Source of the DNA: an uncultured cyanobacterium
GTDB lineage: Bacteria; Cyanobacteriota; Cyanobacteriia; Cyanobacteriales; Nostocaceae
Assembly: GCA_903848645.1 (NCBI GenBank)
Contig: CAINGU010000070.1
Location: 1 to 38,014 of the forward strand
DNA: 38,014 bases
Reading direction: 5' to 3'
In this document: positions 16,225 through 24,562 of the stretch, in pieces
Position numbering within the stretch: the stretch's first letter is position 1
Layout of the letters: the number at the start of each line of letters is the position of its first letter
Made by a program: the position numbers and the translations under genes
The notes under the pieces: generated by a model
What the model saw: only the letters and a program-made list of their open reading frames with translations
The model's database searches: none
What the model was told of the DNA's origin: nothing

Positions 16225-17970
16225 CTACGCCGGGTAAATTCTTAACCGCCGATTAGGTTCATCGCCAAAACTATCAGATTTGAGGCGATAATGTTCTACC
16301 AACTCATGCTGCATTTTCCGCACTTGGGAAGAACGCGGTAATAACTCCACAGGCTGACCTTTAGGGATGACAATCTGCTCCACAGCAAGTCTGGCTTCCT
16401 CCAAAGCGTCCATTTCATCATCACCACCGTTGTGTAATAACAGTTGTAACTCTCTGTCATCGCCAATATCTGGATCATCAATATTCAGTAAGCGGCGGAG
16501 ACTGCGAGTAATTTGGGGAATTGTACTAGACTTGATCACATGAATGGGTACATGACGAGCCTTAGCCATTTGTCTTAATTTAGCGTGGTTCTTGACGTGC
16601 GATCGCAAAGCCAGAATAGCATCCGCACTATCTAAGTCTTTCGTCAATATCACAGGCAAAGTCAGCACATTAATCACCTGTTCCAGTTGGTGACGACTCA
16701 CCCCATAGGGGTAAATGTGCAATGGTAAATCTTCCCCATTTGGCCCTGCTTGTTTACGGCTGACAAAATCAAAACCTTCCGAGTAATTGAAAGATTCATC
16801 CAACAACCGGTCAAACTCACTGCGTCCCGTCGGTCTTTCCCGATCCAGAGATAAAGGTGGTAAAGCCACCATTTGTCCAGAAGAACGCCAACCATTAGGT
16901 TTAGCAGCGAGGAAAGATTCTTCCACATTCGTAAGGTGGCCATTGCCATTACTATTGCCACCATTGACCACAGCCAACTGTCTAGCAATGCCAACCTTGC
17001 CATGATCATCAACAGTTCTCGTTTGTGGAGTCGGTTGACGACCACGTAACAGAGTATCAACCGTATCAGCCACACACTCATGAACTACCCAGCGTTGCCG
17101 TTCTAGCATTTCCACAGCAATCTCAAAAGTCGGTGGAGCTTTGCGTTCCAAAACCGTCTTTTGCGAACCACGCCGTCTCGCTTCATCATCTCCCAGGGTA
17201 ACAGCCTGAATCCCCCCAACCAAATCTGACAGAGTGGGATTTTTGATCAGGTTTTCAATCTGATTACCGTGGGCAGTTCCTACCAATTGCACACCCCTTT
17301 CCGCAATCGTCCGGGCTGCTAAAGCTTCCAGTTCCGTGCCAATTTCATCAATGACAATAACCTCTGGCATATGGTTTTCCACAGCCTCAATCATGACTTG
17401 ATGTTGTAATTCTGGCTTAGAAACTTGCATCCGTCTCGCCCGACCAATGGCTGGGTGAGCAACATCACCATCACCAGCAATTTCGTTAGATGTGTCAATA
17501 ATGACCACTCGCTTATTTAAGTCATCCGCCAACACACGGGCAATTTCCCTTAAAGCCGTGGTTTTACCAACACCAGGACGACCTAGCATGAGAATTGATT
17601 GACCAGTTTCCACCAAATCGCGGATCATGGCAATTGTTCCGAATACCGCCCTGCCGACCCGACAAGTTAAGCCAATAATCTTACCGCTACGGTTACGGAT
17701 AGCACTGATCCGATGCAAAGTTTGCTCAATTCCTGCCCGATTATCCCCCCCAAAATTTCCCACTCGTTGAATGCAATCATCTATCTGTGCTTGAGTGACT
17801 GGTGTTTCGCTCAAATACTCAGCTACATGGGGAAACCGAGCTTCGGGACGACGGCCTAAATCCAAAACCACTTCAACTAAATTATCTCGGTTAGGATGAT
17901 CATCTAGTTTTTGCTGGAGGTCTTGGGGCAAAATGTCTAACAACTTTTGGAGATCTTCTGTAATCGTCAT
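16225..17970 (-). CDS. AAA/SpoIIIAA-like ATPase with C-terminal R3H domain (Ycf45-like)
   Basis: 581 residues. It starts MTITEDLQKLLDILPQDLQQ. The ATPase core (about 70-310) has Walker A GRPGVGKTT near 130-138 and Walker B VIVIDEIG near 193-200, followed by a conserved region with AHGNQIENLIKNPTLSDLVGG. This is the SpoIIIAA/Ycf45 group found in nearly all cyanobacteria and in some plastid genomes. A low-complexity linker (about 330-380) leads to a second conserved domain (about 400-500) and a C-terminal R3H-like domain ending QHELVEHYRLKSDSFGDEPN, which is thought to bind single-stranded nucleic acid. The cellular role is not established. It is 45 bp downstream of ldpA on the same strand, so the two may be cotranscribed. 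Confidence 0.88.
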   Translation of the reverse strand: MTITEDLQKLLDILPQDLQQKLDDHPNRDNLVEVVLDLGRRPEARFPHVAEYLSETPVTQAQIDDCIQRVGNFGGDNRAGIEQTLHRISAIRNRSGKIIGLTCRVGRAVFGTIAMIRDLVETGQSILMLGRPGVGKTTALREIARVLADDLNKRVVIIDTSNEIAGDGDVAHPAIGRARRMQVSKPELQHQVMIEAVENHMPEVIVIDEIGTELEALAARTIAERGVQLVGTAHGNQIENLIKNPTLSDLVGGIQAVTLGDDEARRRGSQKTVLERKAPPTFEIAVEMLERQRWVVHECVADTVDTLLRGRQPTPQTRTVDDHGKVGIARQLAVVNGGNSNGNGHLTNVEESFLAAKPNGWRSSGQMVALPPLSLDRERPTGRSEFDRLLDESFNYSEGFDFVSRKQAGPNGEDLPLHIYPYGVSRHQLEQVINVLTLPVILTKDLDSADAILALRSHVKNHAKLRQMAKARHVPIHVIKSSTIPQITRSLRRLLNIDDPDIGDDRELQLLLHNGGDDEMDALEEARLAVEQIVIPKGQPVELLPRSSQVRKMQHELVEHYRLKSDSFGDEPNRRLRIYPA

Positions 17971-18015
17971 GCTTTCTATTGGTGACTTGACGTTTTTAGA
18001 GATATGGTTGGAGCG

Positions 18016-19170
18016 TTACTGCCCAGACTTAATCTGGGAAACGAGAGTATGGGCAAGCCTTACAGCCTCCCACAGTAATTCCGGTTCTGATTCTAGGCGG
18101 ATATTACCTTGACTATCAGTGTTAATCACCTCCTTGTGTTCCAACTGGTCAAGAATAGATGACAGCAATACACGGGCGTAGCTACCATAGGCAACCCCAG
18201 CTATTTTGGATTTGGGATTTGGGATTTGGGATTTGGGATTGTGATCTTGTAATCCAAAATCTAAAATCGGCAATCTAAAATCATTAAGCAGTCCCATTCC
18301 CTTTAATTTAGGAACGGTATAGCTATTAGTGCCGCCTGCTAACTGCACATATCCCGGTAGGTTTGCTGCCAAAACTTTTTGTCCTAATTTAACTGTGGCT
18401 ATGGTAGTACCATCACCAATATCACCACTCATTGAACGCCCATCAGTTTGCCAAATTAAAAACTGGGGACGGGGGACAATCAAATCATAAATAGCTTGTA
18501 GGTAATCAATTAACCCTTCACCATCGTTACAACTGATGGCTACCAATTTTAATTTATCTGCCCAAGGTGTCATTGCGTCCCATAACCGTTGGAATTCTCC
18601 CAACCGCCCCACTTGAGTATGAATTTCTACGGCTTCTATTCCCGTTGACATAATCAATGGTGCGACCTCCCTTGGCGTTGACACATATGATTTTGTATAA
18701 ATTATCCCATAAGGACAGATAGGAATGCAACGGCCACAGCCATAACATTTTTCAGAAACTACTCCAGAAAAATCATCTTTGGTATTGTTAAATAAAATTG
18801 CTTGGGCTGGACAAATTTTCTCACATGGTCTGGAACAATCCCTAGGACAGTCCTGAGAATTAAACTCAGCTTTCCGAAAATGGGGATCTTCGCCATCATT
18901 GAGGCTAACCATTAACAAAGGCAAATCACCTGCAAAGGCAAAGCCGCGCTGCTGGGCATCATCTGCCAAACTTTTGGCTACCAGTAAAGCTTCTTGGGTA
19001 GCGGCAATAACCGCCGGATCGGCTGCTACATCTATACAGTCAGCACCAGCCAAAGTGTAGGCCAATGTTAAATTTCTGACCGCAGGCAGGTGTTGGAAAC
19101 TGGCTCCGCAAATCAATTTGAACCAGTTACCTTGTTTTAGGGATTGGAAAGGGGCTAGTAAATCAGTCAC
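18016..19170 (-). CDS. ldpA: Circadian clock-associated iron-sulfur protein LdpA
   Basis: 384 residues. The start MTDLLAPFQSLKQGNWFKLI and the segment LAYTLAGADCIDVAADPAVI are typical of LdpA (light-dependent period A). Two iron-sulfur-binding clusters are visible: C108, C112, C116 and C120 in DCPRDCSRPCEKIC, and C142, C145, C148 and C152 in KCYGCGRCIPIC, both of ferredoxin type. In Synechococcus LdpA links cellular redox state to the circadian clock and affects KaiA and CikA levels (established). Residues about 301-323 include HNPKSQIPNPKSKI, encoded by a heptamer repeat that looks like an in-frame insertion; the Fe-S sites are untouched. The gene lies upstream of the R3H ATPase gene. Confidence 0.92.
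   Translation of the reverse strand: MTDLLAPFQSLKQGNWFKLICGASFQHLPAVRNLTLAYTLAGADCIDVAADPAVIAATQEALLVAKSLADDAQQRGFAFAGDLPLLMVSLNDGEDPHFRKAEFNSQDCPRDCSRPCEKICPAQAILFNNTKDDFSGVVSEKCYGCGRCIPICPYGIIYTKSYVSTPREVAPLIMSTGIEAVEIHTQVGRLGEFQRLWDAMTPWADKLKLVAISCNDGEGLIDYLQAIYDLIVPRPQFLIWQTDGRSMSGDIGDGTTIATVKLGQKVLAANLPGYVQLAGGTNSYTVPKLKGMGLLNDFRLPILDFGLQDHNPKSQIPNPKSKIAGVAYGSYARVLLSSILDQLEHKEVINTDSQGNIRLESEPELLWEAVRLAHTLVSQIKSGQ
18204..18240. repeat. Heptamer tandem repeat inside ldpA
   Basis: On the plus strand, TTTTGGA is followed by four GGGATTT-type heptamers. Inverted relatives (ATCCAAAATCTAAAAT) follow at about 18250-18280. On the coding strand it reads as NPKSQIPNPKSKI. The reading frame is preserved. 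Confidence 0.85.
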
Positions 19171-19302
19171 ATTTCCATTATGCGTTTATTCGACTGAAAA
19201 TAGCAGCCTGTGATCAGGAAAATTTCGATTTTTTTTGTTGCCAAATTTTTTATTTGTATCTTTATTCATGAAGCTGGTATATTACAAAGCAACGCTTTTA
19301 AA

Positions 19303-19734
19303 CTATAATATGCTTACCTGTCCATCATTGCGAATATAGAGAGAGCGATCGCCTGGATAATCTCGACTATTCGGACGAATTTCTAAAACCAAAGTCCCAA
19401 AATTCGGTTTAGATACTACACCTTTGACATATCTACCCCCATCATCCCAAAACATTAGAGAAAATTCGGCTAATGTTCCCGGTTTTAAATCAAATTGTAA
19501 TTTTTCTCCTGGTTTTAAAGTCGTTTTTCTCAATTCTGGTAACTGTTCCAATTTCACATCACCATAACTGCGGTTAATAACTTGCACCCGAATATATTGC
19601 CCTGGGGTAAAATGAAGTGGAGCATTACCACAACGAGAAGCACAAGTTCCCGCTAATGTCACCTGAGATTTAATTGCTGTTAATAGTAAAGTTGTAGCCA
19701 ATAATGTAGCAGAAATCGCAAATTTCATCTTCAT
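19303..19734 (-). CDS. Hypothetical exported protein
   Basis: 143 residues, not recognised. It starts MKMKFAISATLLATTLLLTA with a basic n-region and a hydrophobic core, then VTLAG, a plausible signal-peptidase I site, so it is probably exported to the periplasm. The mature part opens CASRCGNAPLHF, two Cys that could form a disulphide, and continues as alternating polar/hydrophobic stretches with LKPGEKLQFDLKPGTLAEF and DDGGRYVKGVV, consistent with a small beta-sandwich. No lipobox is evident. It lies 22 bp downstream of the next minus-strand ORF and may be cotranscribed with it. Confidence 0.72.
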   Translation of the reverse strand: MKMKFAISATLLATTLLLTAIKSQVTLAGTCASRCGNAPLHFTPGQYIRVQVINRSYGDVKLEQLPELRKTTLKPGEKLQFDLKPGTLAEFSLMFWDDGGRYVKGVVSKPNFGTLVLEIRPNSRDYPGDRSLYIRNDGQVSIL

Positions 19735-19756
19735 ATTTTTACACCCTGGTTATATT

Positions 19757-20029
19757 TTAAATATGCTGTAAAAACTCAACTTCTGGTAATAAAGGATCAT
19801 TAACAATTCCCACACCAGCAAAACCCCAACGTTTAATTAAACCACCTATTTGAGAACTAGCCAAAGATTCTACAGTCAAACGGCTGGCTAAATCAGCAGC
19901 ATGGGTATTCAGATAACTCAAAGCCTCGAAATCTTCTTTAAACAATAATAAATATCCTGATGTGGCATCATCAACACGGGCTGTGAGATATTTACCATCT
20001 GTTCTTGAACGAATAATATAATAAACCAT
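19757..20029 (-). CDS. Conserved hypothetical protein (90 aa)
   Basis: Not recognised by name. The frame is open to 20053, but the leader there is heptamer-like repeat sequence, so the ATG at 20029 is preferred (MVYYIIRSRTDGKYLTARVD). The protein has a beta-rich N-terminal half (YYIIRSRTDGKYLTAR), then an acidic helix (LLFKEDFEALSYLNTHAADL) and a C-terminal RWGFAGVGIVNDPLLPEVEF. No catalytic motif, signal peptide or membrane segment is visible. It is downstream of the permease gene on the same strand, separated by a heptamer repeat. Confidence 0.7.
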   Translation of the reverse strand: MVYYIIRSRTDGKYLTARVDDATSGYLLLFKEDFEALSYLNTHAADLASRLTVESLASSQIGGLIKRWGFAGVGIVNDPLLPEVEFLQHI

Positions 20030-20071
20030 AGGGTAATTGGTAATTGGTAACAACTGACAACTGACAACTGA

Positions 20072-21118
20072 CTAATTCAAATCTTCCAACTTAATTCGAG
20101 GATCTGCTGCTTTTAAAATCAAGTCAGCAATTAAATTACCAATAATCAATAATACCGCACTCATTACTAAACTCGCCATTACCAAATATTGGTCTTTAGC
20201 TAAAACAGCTTGTAAAGTTAACTTTCCTAAACCCGGCCAGTTGAAGAAATTTTCCGTAATAAATGCACCACTTAATAAACCTGCTAATTCAAAACCCAAC
20301 AAAGTAATTAACGGGTTAATAGCATTTCGCAAAGCATGAACATAAATAACGCGGTTTTCTGGAAGTCCTTTAGCGCGAGCCGTTTGAATATAATCTTGGC
20401 GTAAAACATCCAATAATTGACCGCGCATAATCCGTTGTAAACCAGCAAAACTGGTAATACTCAGAGCAATCAATGGTAAAACTGAATGCCAAGCAATATC
20501 CAGAATTTTACCTAACCATGTCAGGTCTGCATGATCAATACTCGTCATATTACCCACCGGAAAAAGTGGAGTAGTCAGTTGAGCAAAGAATAGTAAAAAT
20601 AAGACAGTGATAAAACTGGGAATACCTTGACCAGCATAACTAACAATTTGTAAAACCTGGTCAGTTCTGCGATTTTGTTTCACAGCAGCGAGAATACCCA
20701 AAGGAATAGCGATCGCCCAGGTTATAATTAAAGAAGCGATCGCTAATAACAACGTTGCTGGAACTCGTTCCCATAACAGCGATGATACAGAACGTTGATA
20801 AACAAAACTTGTACCAAAATCACCTTTAGTCACAATTTGCTTTAACCAAAATCCAAACTGTTCTGGCCAAGACTTATCTAACCCAAATTGTCGCCTAATT
20901 TCCTCAATTCGTTCTGGGGAAATTTTCGGGTTTTGCCGCAGCGTATCTACATAATCTCCTGGAGAAAACTTCATAATAAAAAACGATAAAGCAGACGCTA
21001 AAAGAATGGTCAATAGTGCCTGTAAAAGCCGTTTTATCACATAAATAAAAGTCTCATTCGTAACTAGCCTTATCAGCCAGTCTCGACTCGTCTCCAAGGA
21101 AATTTTTGTATAAGTCAT
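20072..21118 (-). CDS. ABC transporter permease, DppB/OppB type
   Basis: 348 residues. After about 25 cytoplasmic residues the first membrane helix begins near VIKRLLQALLTILLASALSF and leads to the typical FSPGDYVDTLRQNPKISPER periplasmic start of DppB/OppB permeases. Five further helices follow. The EAA loop that contacts the ATPase reads DYIQTARAKGLPENRVIYVH near residue 245, with the invariant G. It would form one half of a peptide or nickel import channel with a DppC partner. No partner permease, ATPase or binding protein is encoded nearby, which is common in cyanobacteria where these genes are scattered. Substrate unknown. Confidence 0.92.
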   Translation of the reverse strand: MTYTKISLETSRDWLIRLVTNETFIYVIKRLLQALLTILLASALSFFIMKFSPGDYVDTLRQNPKISPERIEEIRRQFGLDKSWPEQFGFWLKQIVTKGDFGTSFVYQRSVSSLLWERVPATLLLAIASLIITWAIAIPLGILAAVKQNRRTDQVLQIVSYAGQGIPSFITVLFLLFFAQLTTPLFPVGNMTSIDHADLTWLGKILDIAWHSVLPLIALSITSFAGLQRIMRGQLLDVLRQDYIQTARAKGLPENRVIYVHALRNAINPLITLLGFELAGLLSGAFITENFFNWPGLGKLTLQAVLAKDQYLVMASLVMSAVLLIIGNLIADLILKAADPRIKLEDLN

Positions 21119-21163
21119 TAGTCAGTTGTCGTTTGTCGGTTGTCAGTTGTCGGTTGTCAGTGG
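21119..21163. repeat. Degenerate heptamer repeats (GTTGTC family)
   Basis: Irregular copies of TTGTCAG/TTGTCGG lie between apt and the permease gene. Related copies lie at about 20048-20072 (AACTGACAACTGAC) and at 32743-32805. Confidence 0.7.
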
Positions 21164-21173
21164 TTGATTAATC

Positions 21174-21692
21174 CTAATATTCAACTAGTGAGATAATGGG
21201 GACATCAGGTAAATGTTTCCTTCCTTGCAAATCCCGTAGCTCGATGATAAACCCAAAGCCTACAAGTTCGCAGTCAATTTTCTGTACTAACTTTGCTGTG
21301 GCACTTGCAGTTCCACCAGTAGCAATCAAATCATCCACAATCAAAACCTTGCTACCTGGCACTAAAGCATCCTGATGTACTTCCAATGTATCTGTACCAT
21401 ACTCTAGTTGATATTCAATTGAGTGAACCGCTGCCGGTAACTTGCCTTTTTTGCGAACAGGAATAAAACCCGCACCTAATTTATAAGCCACAGGCGCACC
21501 AAAAATAAACCCCCGCGACTCCATGCCAATAATATAATCTACCTGAAGTTCAATTTCAGAGCATTTTTGTGCTAAAAAGTCAATAGTATAACGCAATCCC
21601 GCTGGGTTGCTTAATAGAGTAGTCACATCCCGGAATAAAATCCCCGGTTTAGGAAAATCTGGTATATCACGAATCAGAGATTTTAAATCCAT
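21174..21692 (-). CDS. apt: Adenine phosphoribosyltransferase
   Basis: 172 residues from the ATG at 21692 ([20 protein letters not shown]); the open frame extends upstream, but that part lacks family similarity. The first 20 residues, with [15 protein letters not shown], are the APT signature. [15 protein letters not shown] follows, and [16 protein letters not shown] near 117-132 is the PRPP-binding motif with its two Asp residues. The enzyme converts adenine and PRPP to AMP in purine salvage in the cytoplasm. Length is normal. It is upstream of and co-oriented with the permease gene but probably independent. Confidence 0.96.
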   Translation of the reverse strand: MDLKSLIRDIPDFPKPGILFRDVTTLLSNPAGLRYTIDFLAQKCSEIELQVDYIIGMESRGFIFGAPVAYKLGAGFIPVRKKGKLPAAVHSIEYQLEYGTDTLEVHQDALVPGSKVLIVDDLIATGGTASATAKLVQKIDCELVGFGFIIELRDLQGRKHLPDVPIISLVEY

Positions 21693-21948
21693 ATTTGTGA
21701 GTAGTAAGTGATCAAAGAACAAGCAAAAGACAAGAGGCAAAAATTTTCCCCAATCCCTGCCAAATCCTACACTATAATGTCATACGCTGGAGACTAGAGC
21801 TTTTGGTTTATTATTTATTGACGATTACCAAGAATTTAAAAATTTAATGTATATGGAAACATTTGGGTAGAAAAACTAAGTAATGTATATAATTGAACTG
21901 CCATATCGCGCCAGCGATGAGCAGTAGGCGGATCAGAAAATCAGATTA

Positions 21949-22602
21949 TTGGAAACGCATAAGGTACTTTATAGAATGAATGTCTCCGCTAATGTTACAC
22001 CTGTAAACAGCCCAAATTTTGTAGGAACACCCATGATTTTGGACACTTTACCAGATCCAGCGATCGCTGGGCAGGTATGTCCAGCCAGAACTAGATTGCA
22101 AATAGACTTGATGTTATTAGCCATTGAAGCCTTAGAACTAGGCGGTTCTGAAGCAATACTGTCCTTTGCTGAAGAATTAGACCTGAAAGGAATTATCAAA
22201 AATCGGGTAAACTTATGGCGAATGCGAGCCTCTAACCCCATGAGAAGAGCGCATAGTCGCCGTCCTTTAGATATATTAGAAGCCAAAGCCTTAGTAGTCA
22301 TTGCTTGCTACATTGCGCGGCGGTTAACAGTTGTGATTCGGCAACTACTAACCATATACCAACAATTAGCCGAAAAGCAGATTCCCCCAGAACAAAATTT
22401 AAGATTAGCTAATTACCTAGAAAGGTTTAGAACCCATTTTAAAAGTCGGATGAATTCCCGTCGCTCCGGTGTCCTAGCATTAACTTCTGATGAAAAATTA
22501 GATGAACTAGCTATAGAGTTATTAGGAAAATTACTATTCTGTACAGGGACAGCGGGAATGCAGCGATACTGGATTTCTCTTTTTGACGGTGAAGTAGATT
22601 GA
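21949..22602 (+). CDS. DUF3038-family cyanobacterial protein
   Basis: 217 residues, with TTG or ATG start options; the ATG at 21976 (MNVSANVTPVNSP) is also possible. The segment LDTLPDPAIAGQVCPARTRL followed by QIDLMLLAIEALELGGSEAI is what I recognise as the DUF3038 family, known only from cyanobacteria and of unknown function. The rest is mainly helical, with basic patches (RMRASNPMRRAHSRRP). No signal peptide or membrane segment. In other cyanobacteria this gene usually lies directly before a DUF4335 gene; here that partner begins 457 bp downstream because an insertion lies between them. Confidence 0.82.
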   Translation: METHKVLYRMNVSANVTPVNSPNFVGTPMILDTLPDPAIAGQVCPARTRLQIDLMLLAIEALELGGSEAILSFAEELDLKGIIKNRVNLWRMRASNPMRRAHSRRPLDILEAKALVVIACYIARRLTVVIRQLLTIYQQLAEKQIPPEQNLRLANYLERFRTHFKSRMNSRRSGVLALTSDEKLDELAIELLGKLLFCTGTAGMQRYWISLFDGEVD

Positions 22603-23038
22603 CACTCCCTGCGATAAATCGACAGGGATTCTTGGTTCAACGAAACCACTTAATCTAAAGTCCTTGCGTCATCTAGACCAGAGGTGGGATTCTCCCCAAG
22701 CGTTAATTCGGGTATGCCCTACCCTATTTGCATTAGTGCAAGTCCTGTTTGGTTTGAAACAATTTGTTTCAAAATTCTGATTCGTCTAGCCCCTATGAAT
22801 CTTTTACCTACTGCTAGTAGGAAACTAGAACAATGCAGTAGAACCGCATAGATGAGGCGGTGCGGTCTTGGGGGTTCCCCAAGTAGAGCAACTGCCGTTC
22901 AATTATCAAGGTGCAGTGCTTTGTCTTTCGACAGCTAGGTTTTTTAAGTGGTTGATTACCTTTCCACTACAATTACTATAGCAGCATTTTAGTAAACCAA
23001 TGAATTCAAAGCCGTCGTAGAACGACGGGGCTTTAAAC
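22597..23038 (-). mobile_element. Decayed IS200/IS605-type element (TnpB 3' end and terminal hairpins)
   Basis: Read on the minus strand, a TnpB C-terminal-like remnant (GIPELTLGENPTSGLDD, with an in-frame stop upstream) runs about 22720-22650. It is followed by a CCCTG...CAGGG hairpin and the end GAGTGTCAA touching the DUF3038 stop codon. Internal hairpins are CTTGGGG/CCCCAAG (22867-22883) and TTTGAAAC/GTTTCAAA (about 22752-22772). At the other end, CCGTCG/CGACGG (about 23012-23030) forms the second terminal stem. Overall about 440 bp, without a functional gene. The terminal layout matches IS200/IS605-derived palindromic elements; the assignment is partly inference. Confidence 0.65.
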
Positions 23039-23059
23039 CCAATTTTTCGGTAAATAAAA

Positions 23060-24526
23060 ATGAATATCCAACGTAAGTATAGTTTGCCTAATTGTACCCT
23101 GCTCCTAGAAGGGTTAAGCGACATGACACGGACTGCTAACTTTCAAGAACTGCGTCCTGATCTATCCATATTAGTAAATGCAGAATGCTATTTATCTAAT
23201 TACAATCAACCCATTCGCGGGGGAAGAGAATTTTTTGAAAGCTTAGTTAGAGCCGTGAGCGCCTACGCCCAAGAAGTTTTAAGTAACATACCTAACCCCC
23301 AAATCCAAAATCATCAGTCAGAGTTAGTAGAATTACAAAAAATTGACAGCAACAGACACAGATTAATTGTTCACTCGGAAATGACAGGAGAAAACCTGGC
23401 AGAAAACACCAGCCAAGGACAACAATCAACCATTGAAATCATCCTCAACACAGTCCAGTTATTTGATTTAGTGGAAGCCGTAGATCAGTTTTTCGCTGAT
23501 AGCCAAACTTTACCAGAATTATGCCTAGAACTACACCCAGTTACTCGTAGTTATGGTGGTTCAAATAAAGTTTTACTCAAACAAGCAATCCCCGCTACCG
23601 TAGGCGTATCCAGCCTAGCTATAGCTGCATTAGCTTTTAGCTTAATTCCTGCCCCTCAACTCCGGCCACCGGAAGTCAAACCAGAGGAACAGTCCAGCAC
23701 TTCCATACCTACAGCCACACCTCAACCGTCAGTCTCAGTTACACCCATAGCAGCCGCAACCCCGACAACTACACCCACACCCACAGCAATAGCAACCCCC
23801 ACAACCACACCCACAGAAACAGCAACACCAGTCGCAGTTAAAGATTTAGAAGCACTTTTAAAGACAGTTCCAGAAATAACAAATCCATCTCAGTTAAAGG
23901 CATTAAATCGCCAAGTTTATAATCAAATTGATCCAAATTGGCAAAATCGCTCAGAAATACCAGAGGATTTAGTCTATCGTTTAGGTGTCGCCGCCGATGG
24001 TAGTATCGTTGGTTATAAAGCAGTTAATCAAAAAGCCAGTGATGCTATCGAAAAAACACCATTGCCCAAACTGCTCTATAATCCTGCTAATCGCATTCCT
24101 AATGAAGCCATTGCTCAATTCAAAGTCGTCTTTACTCAAAAAGGTGTTCTAGAAATTAGCCCTTGGGGAGGATACGCGAAAACACCAGAAGTCATCGGCG
24201 AAAAAATTACTGACTCCAGTAAAATCAAAGATCTAAATCAAAAGCTGTATAGTACCATTCGTCAAAATTGGAGTGTTACTCCCACCTTTGCCAGCGATTT
24301 AAAATATCGGGTAGCGGTGAATAAAGAAGGTGTAATTGCTGACTATGAACCACTCAACCAAGTTGCTTTTGACCATTTTAAGGAAACACCGCTTCCCCAG
24401 ATGTTCCAATCCGTTTATGGCTCAAATGTCGCTGCGCCCAATAATAAAGAAGCTCTGGCTCATTTTCAAGTAGTATTTACACCCAAAGGAGAATTAAAAG
24501 TCACGCCTTGGAAAGGATACAAATAA
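23060..24526 (+). CDS. DUF4335-family cyanobacterial protein
   Basis: 488 residues. It starts MNIQRKYSLPNCTLLLEGLS, the characteristic opening of DUF4335 proteins. Residues 1-170 form the conserved domain. A single hydrophobic segment (AIPATVGVSSLAIAALAFSL, about 178-197) anchors it in a membrane. A Thr/Pro/Ala-rich linker (about 210-268) follows, and the outer part holds two similar units of about 105 residues (about 270-375 and 380-487), each containing a QxxLNxxLY-like helix and a PLPxxx(Y/Q)NP segment, and each ending in a KGxLxxxPWxGY motif. The repeat of KGVLEISPWGGYA and KGELKVTPWKGYK shows the internal duplication. Function unknown; it normally pairs with the DUF3038 gene upstream. 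Confidence 0.85.
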   Translation: MNIQRKYSLPNCTLLLEGLSDMTRTANFQELRPDLSILVNAECYLSNYNQPIRGGREFFESLVRAVSAYAQEVLSNIPNPQIQNHQSELVELQKIDSNRHRLIVHSEMTGENLAENTSQGQQSTIEIILNTVQLFDLVEAVDQFFADSQTLPELCLELHPVTRSYGGSNKVLLKQAIPATVGVSSLAIAALAFSLIPAPQLRPPEVKPEEQSSTSIPTATPQPSVSVTPIAAATPTTTPTPTAIATPTTTPTETATPVAVKDLEALLKTVPEITNPSQLKALNRQVYNQIDPNWQNRSEIPEDLVYRLGVAADGSIVGYKAVNQKASDAIEKTPLPKLLYNPANRIPNEAIAQFKVVFTQKGVLEISPWGGYAKTPEVIGEKITDSSKIKDLNQKLYSTIRQNWSVTPTFASDLKYRVAVNKEGVIADYEPLNQVAFDHFKETPLPQMFQSVYGSNVAAPNNKEALAHFQVVFTPKGELKVTPWKGYK

Positions 24527-24535
24527 AATGAACTA

Positions 24536-24562
24536 CCCCATCTTACTTCGTTGAAGATGGGG
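24536..24562 (-). ncRNA. Right-end hairpin, likely 3' part of TnpB guide (omega/re) RNA
   Basis: The perfect 9-bp stem overlaps the tnpB stop codon. In this superfamily the 3' end of the tnpB transcript together with the right end forms the guide RNA, with the guide lying just outside the element. By that rule the RNA would run on the minus strand from within the tnpB 3' end to about 24530, and the guide would read into the end of the DUF4335 gene. This is inference from family knowledge. Confidence 0.45.

Noticed and set aside
22413-22649. Minus-strand 78-codon frame with LNQESLSIYRRECQS
   Set aside because: Arises from the transposon right end plus the antisense of the DUF3038 gene; this type of frame is a common annotation artefact.
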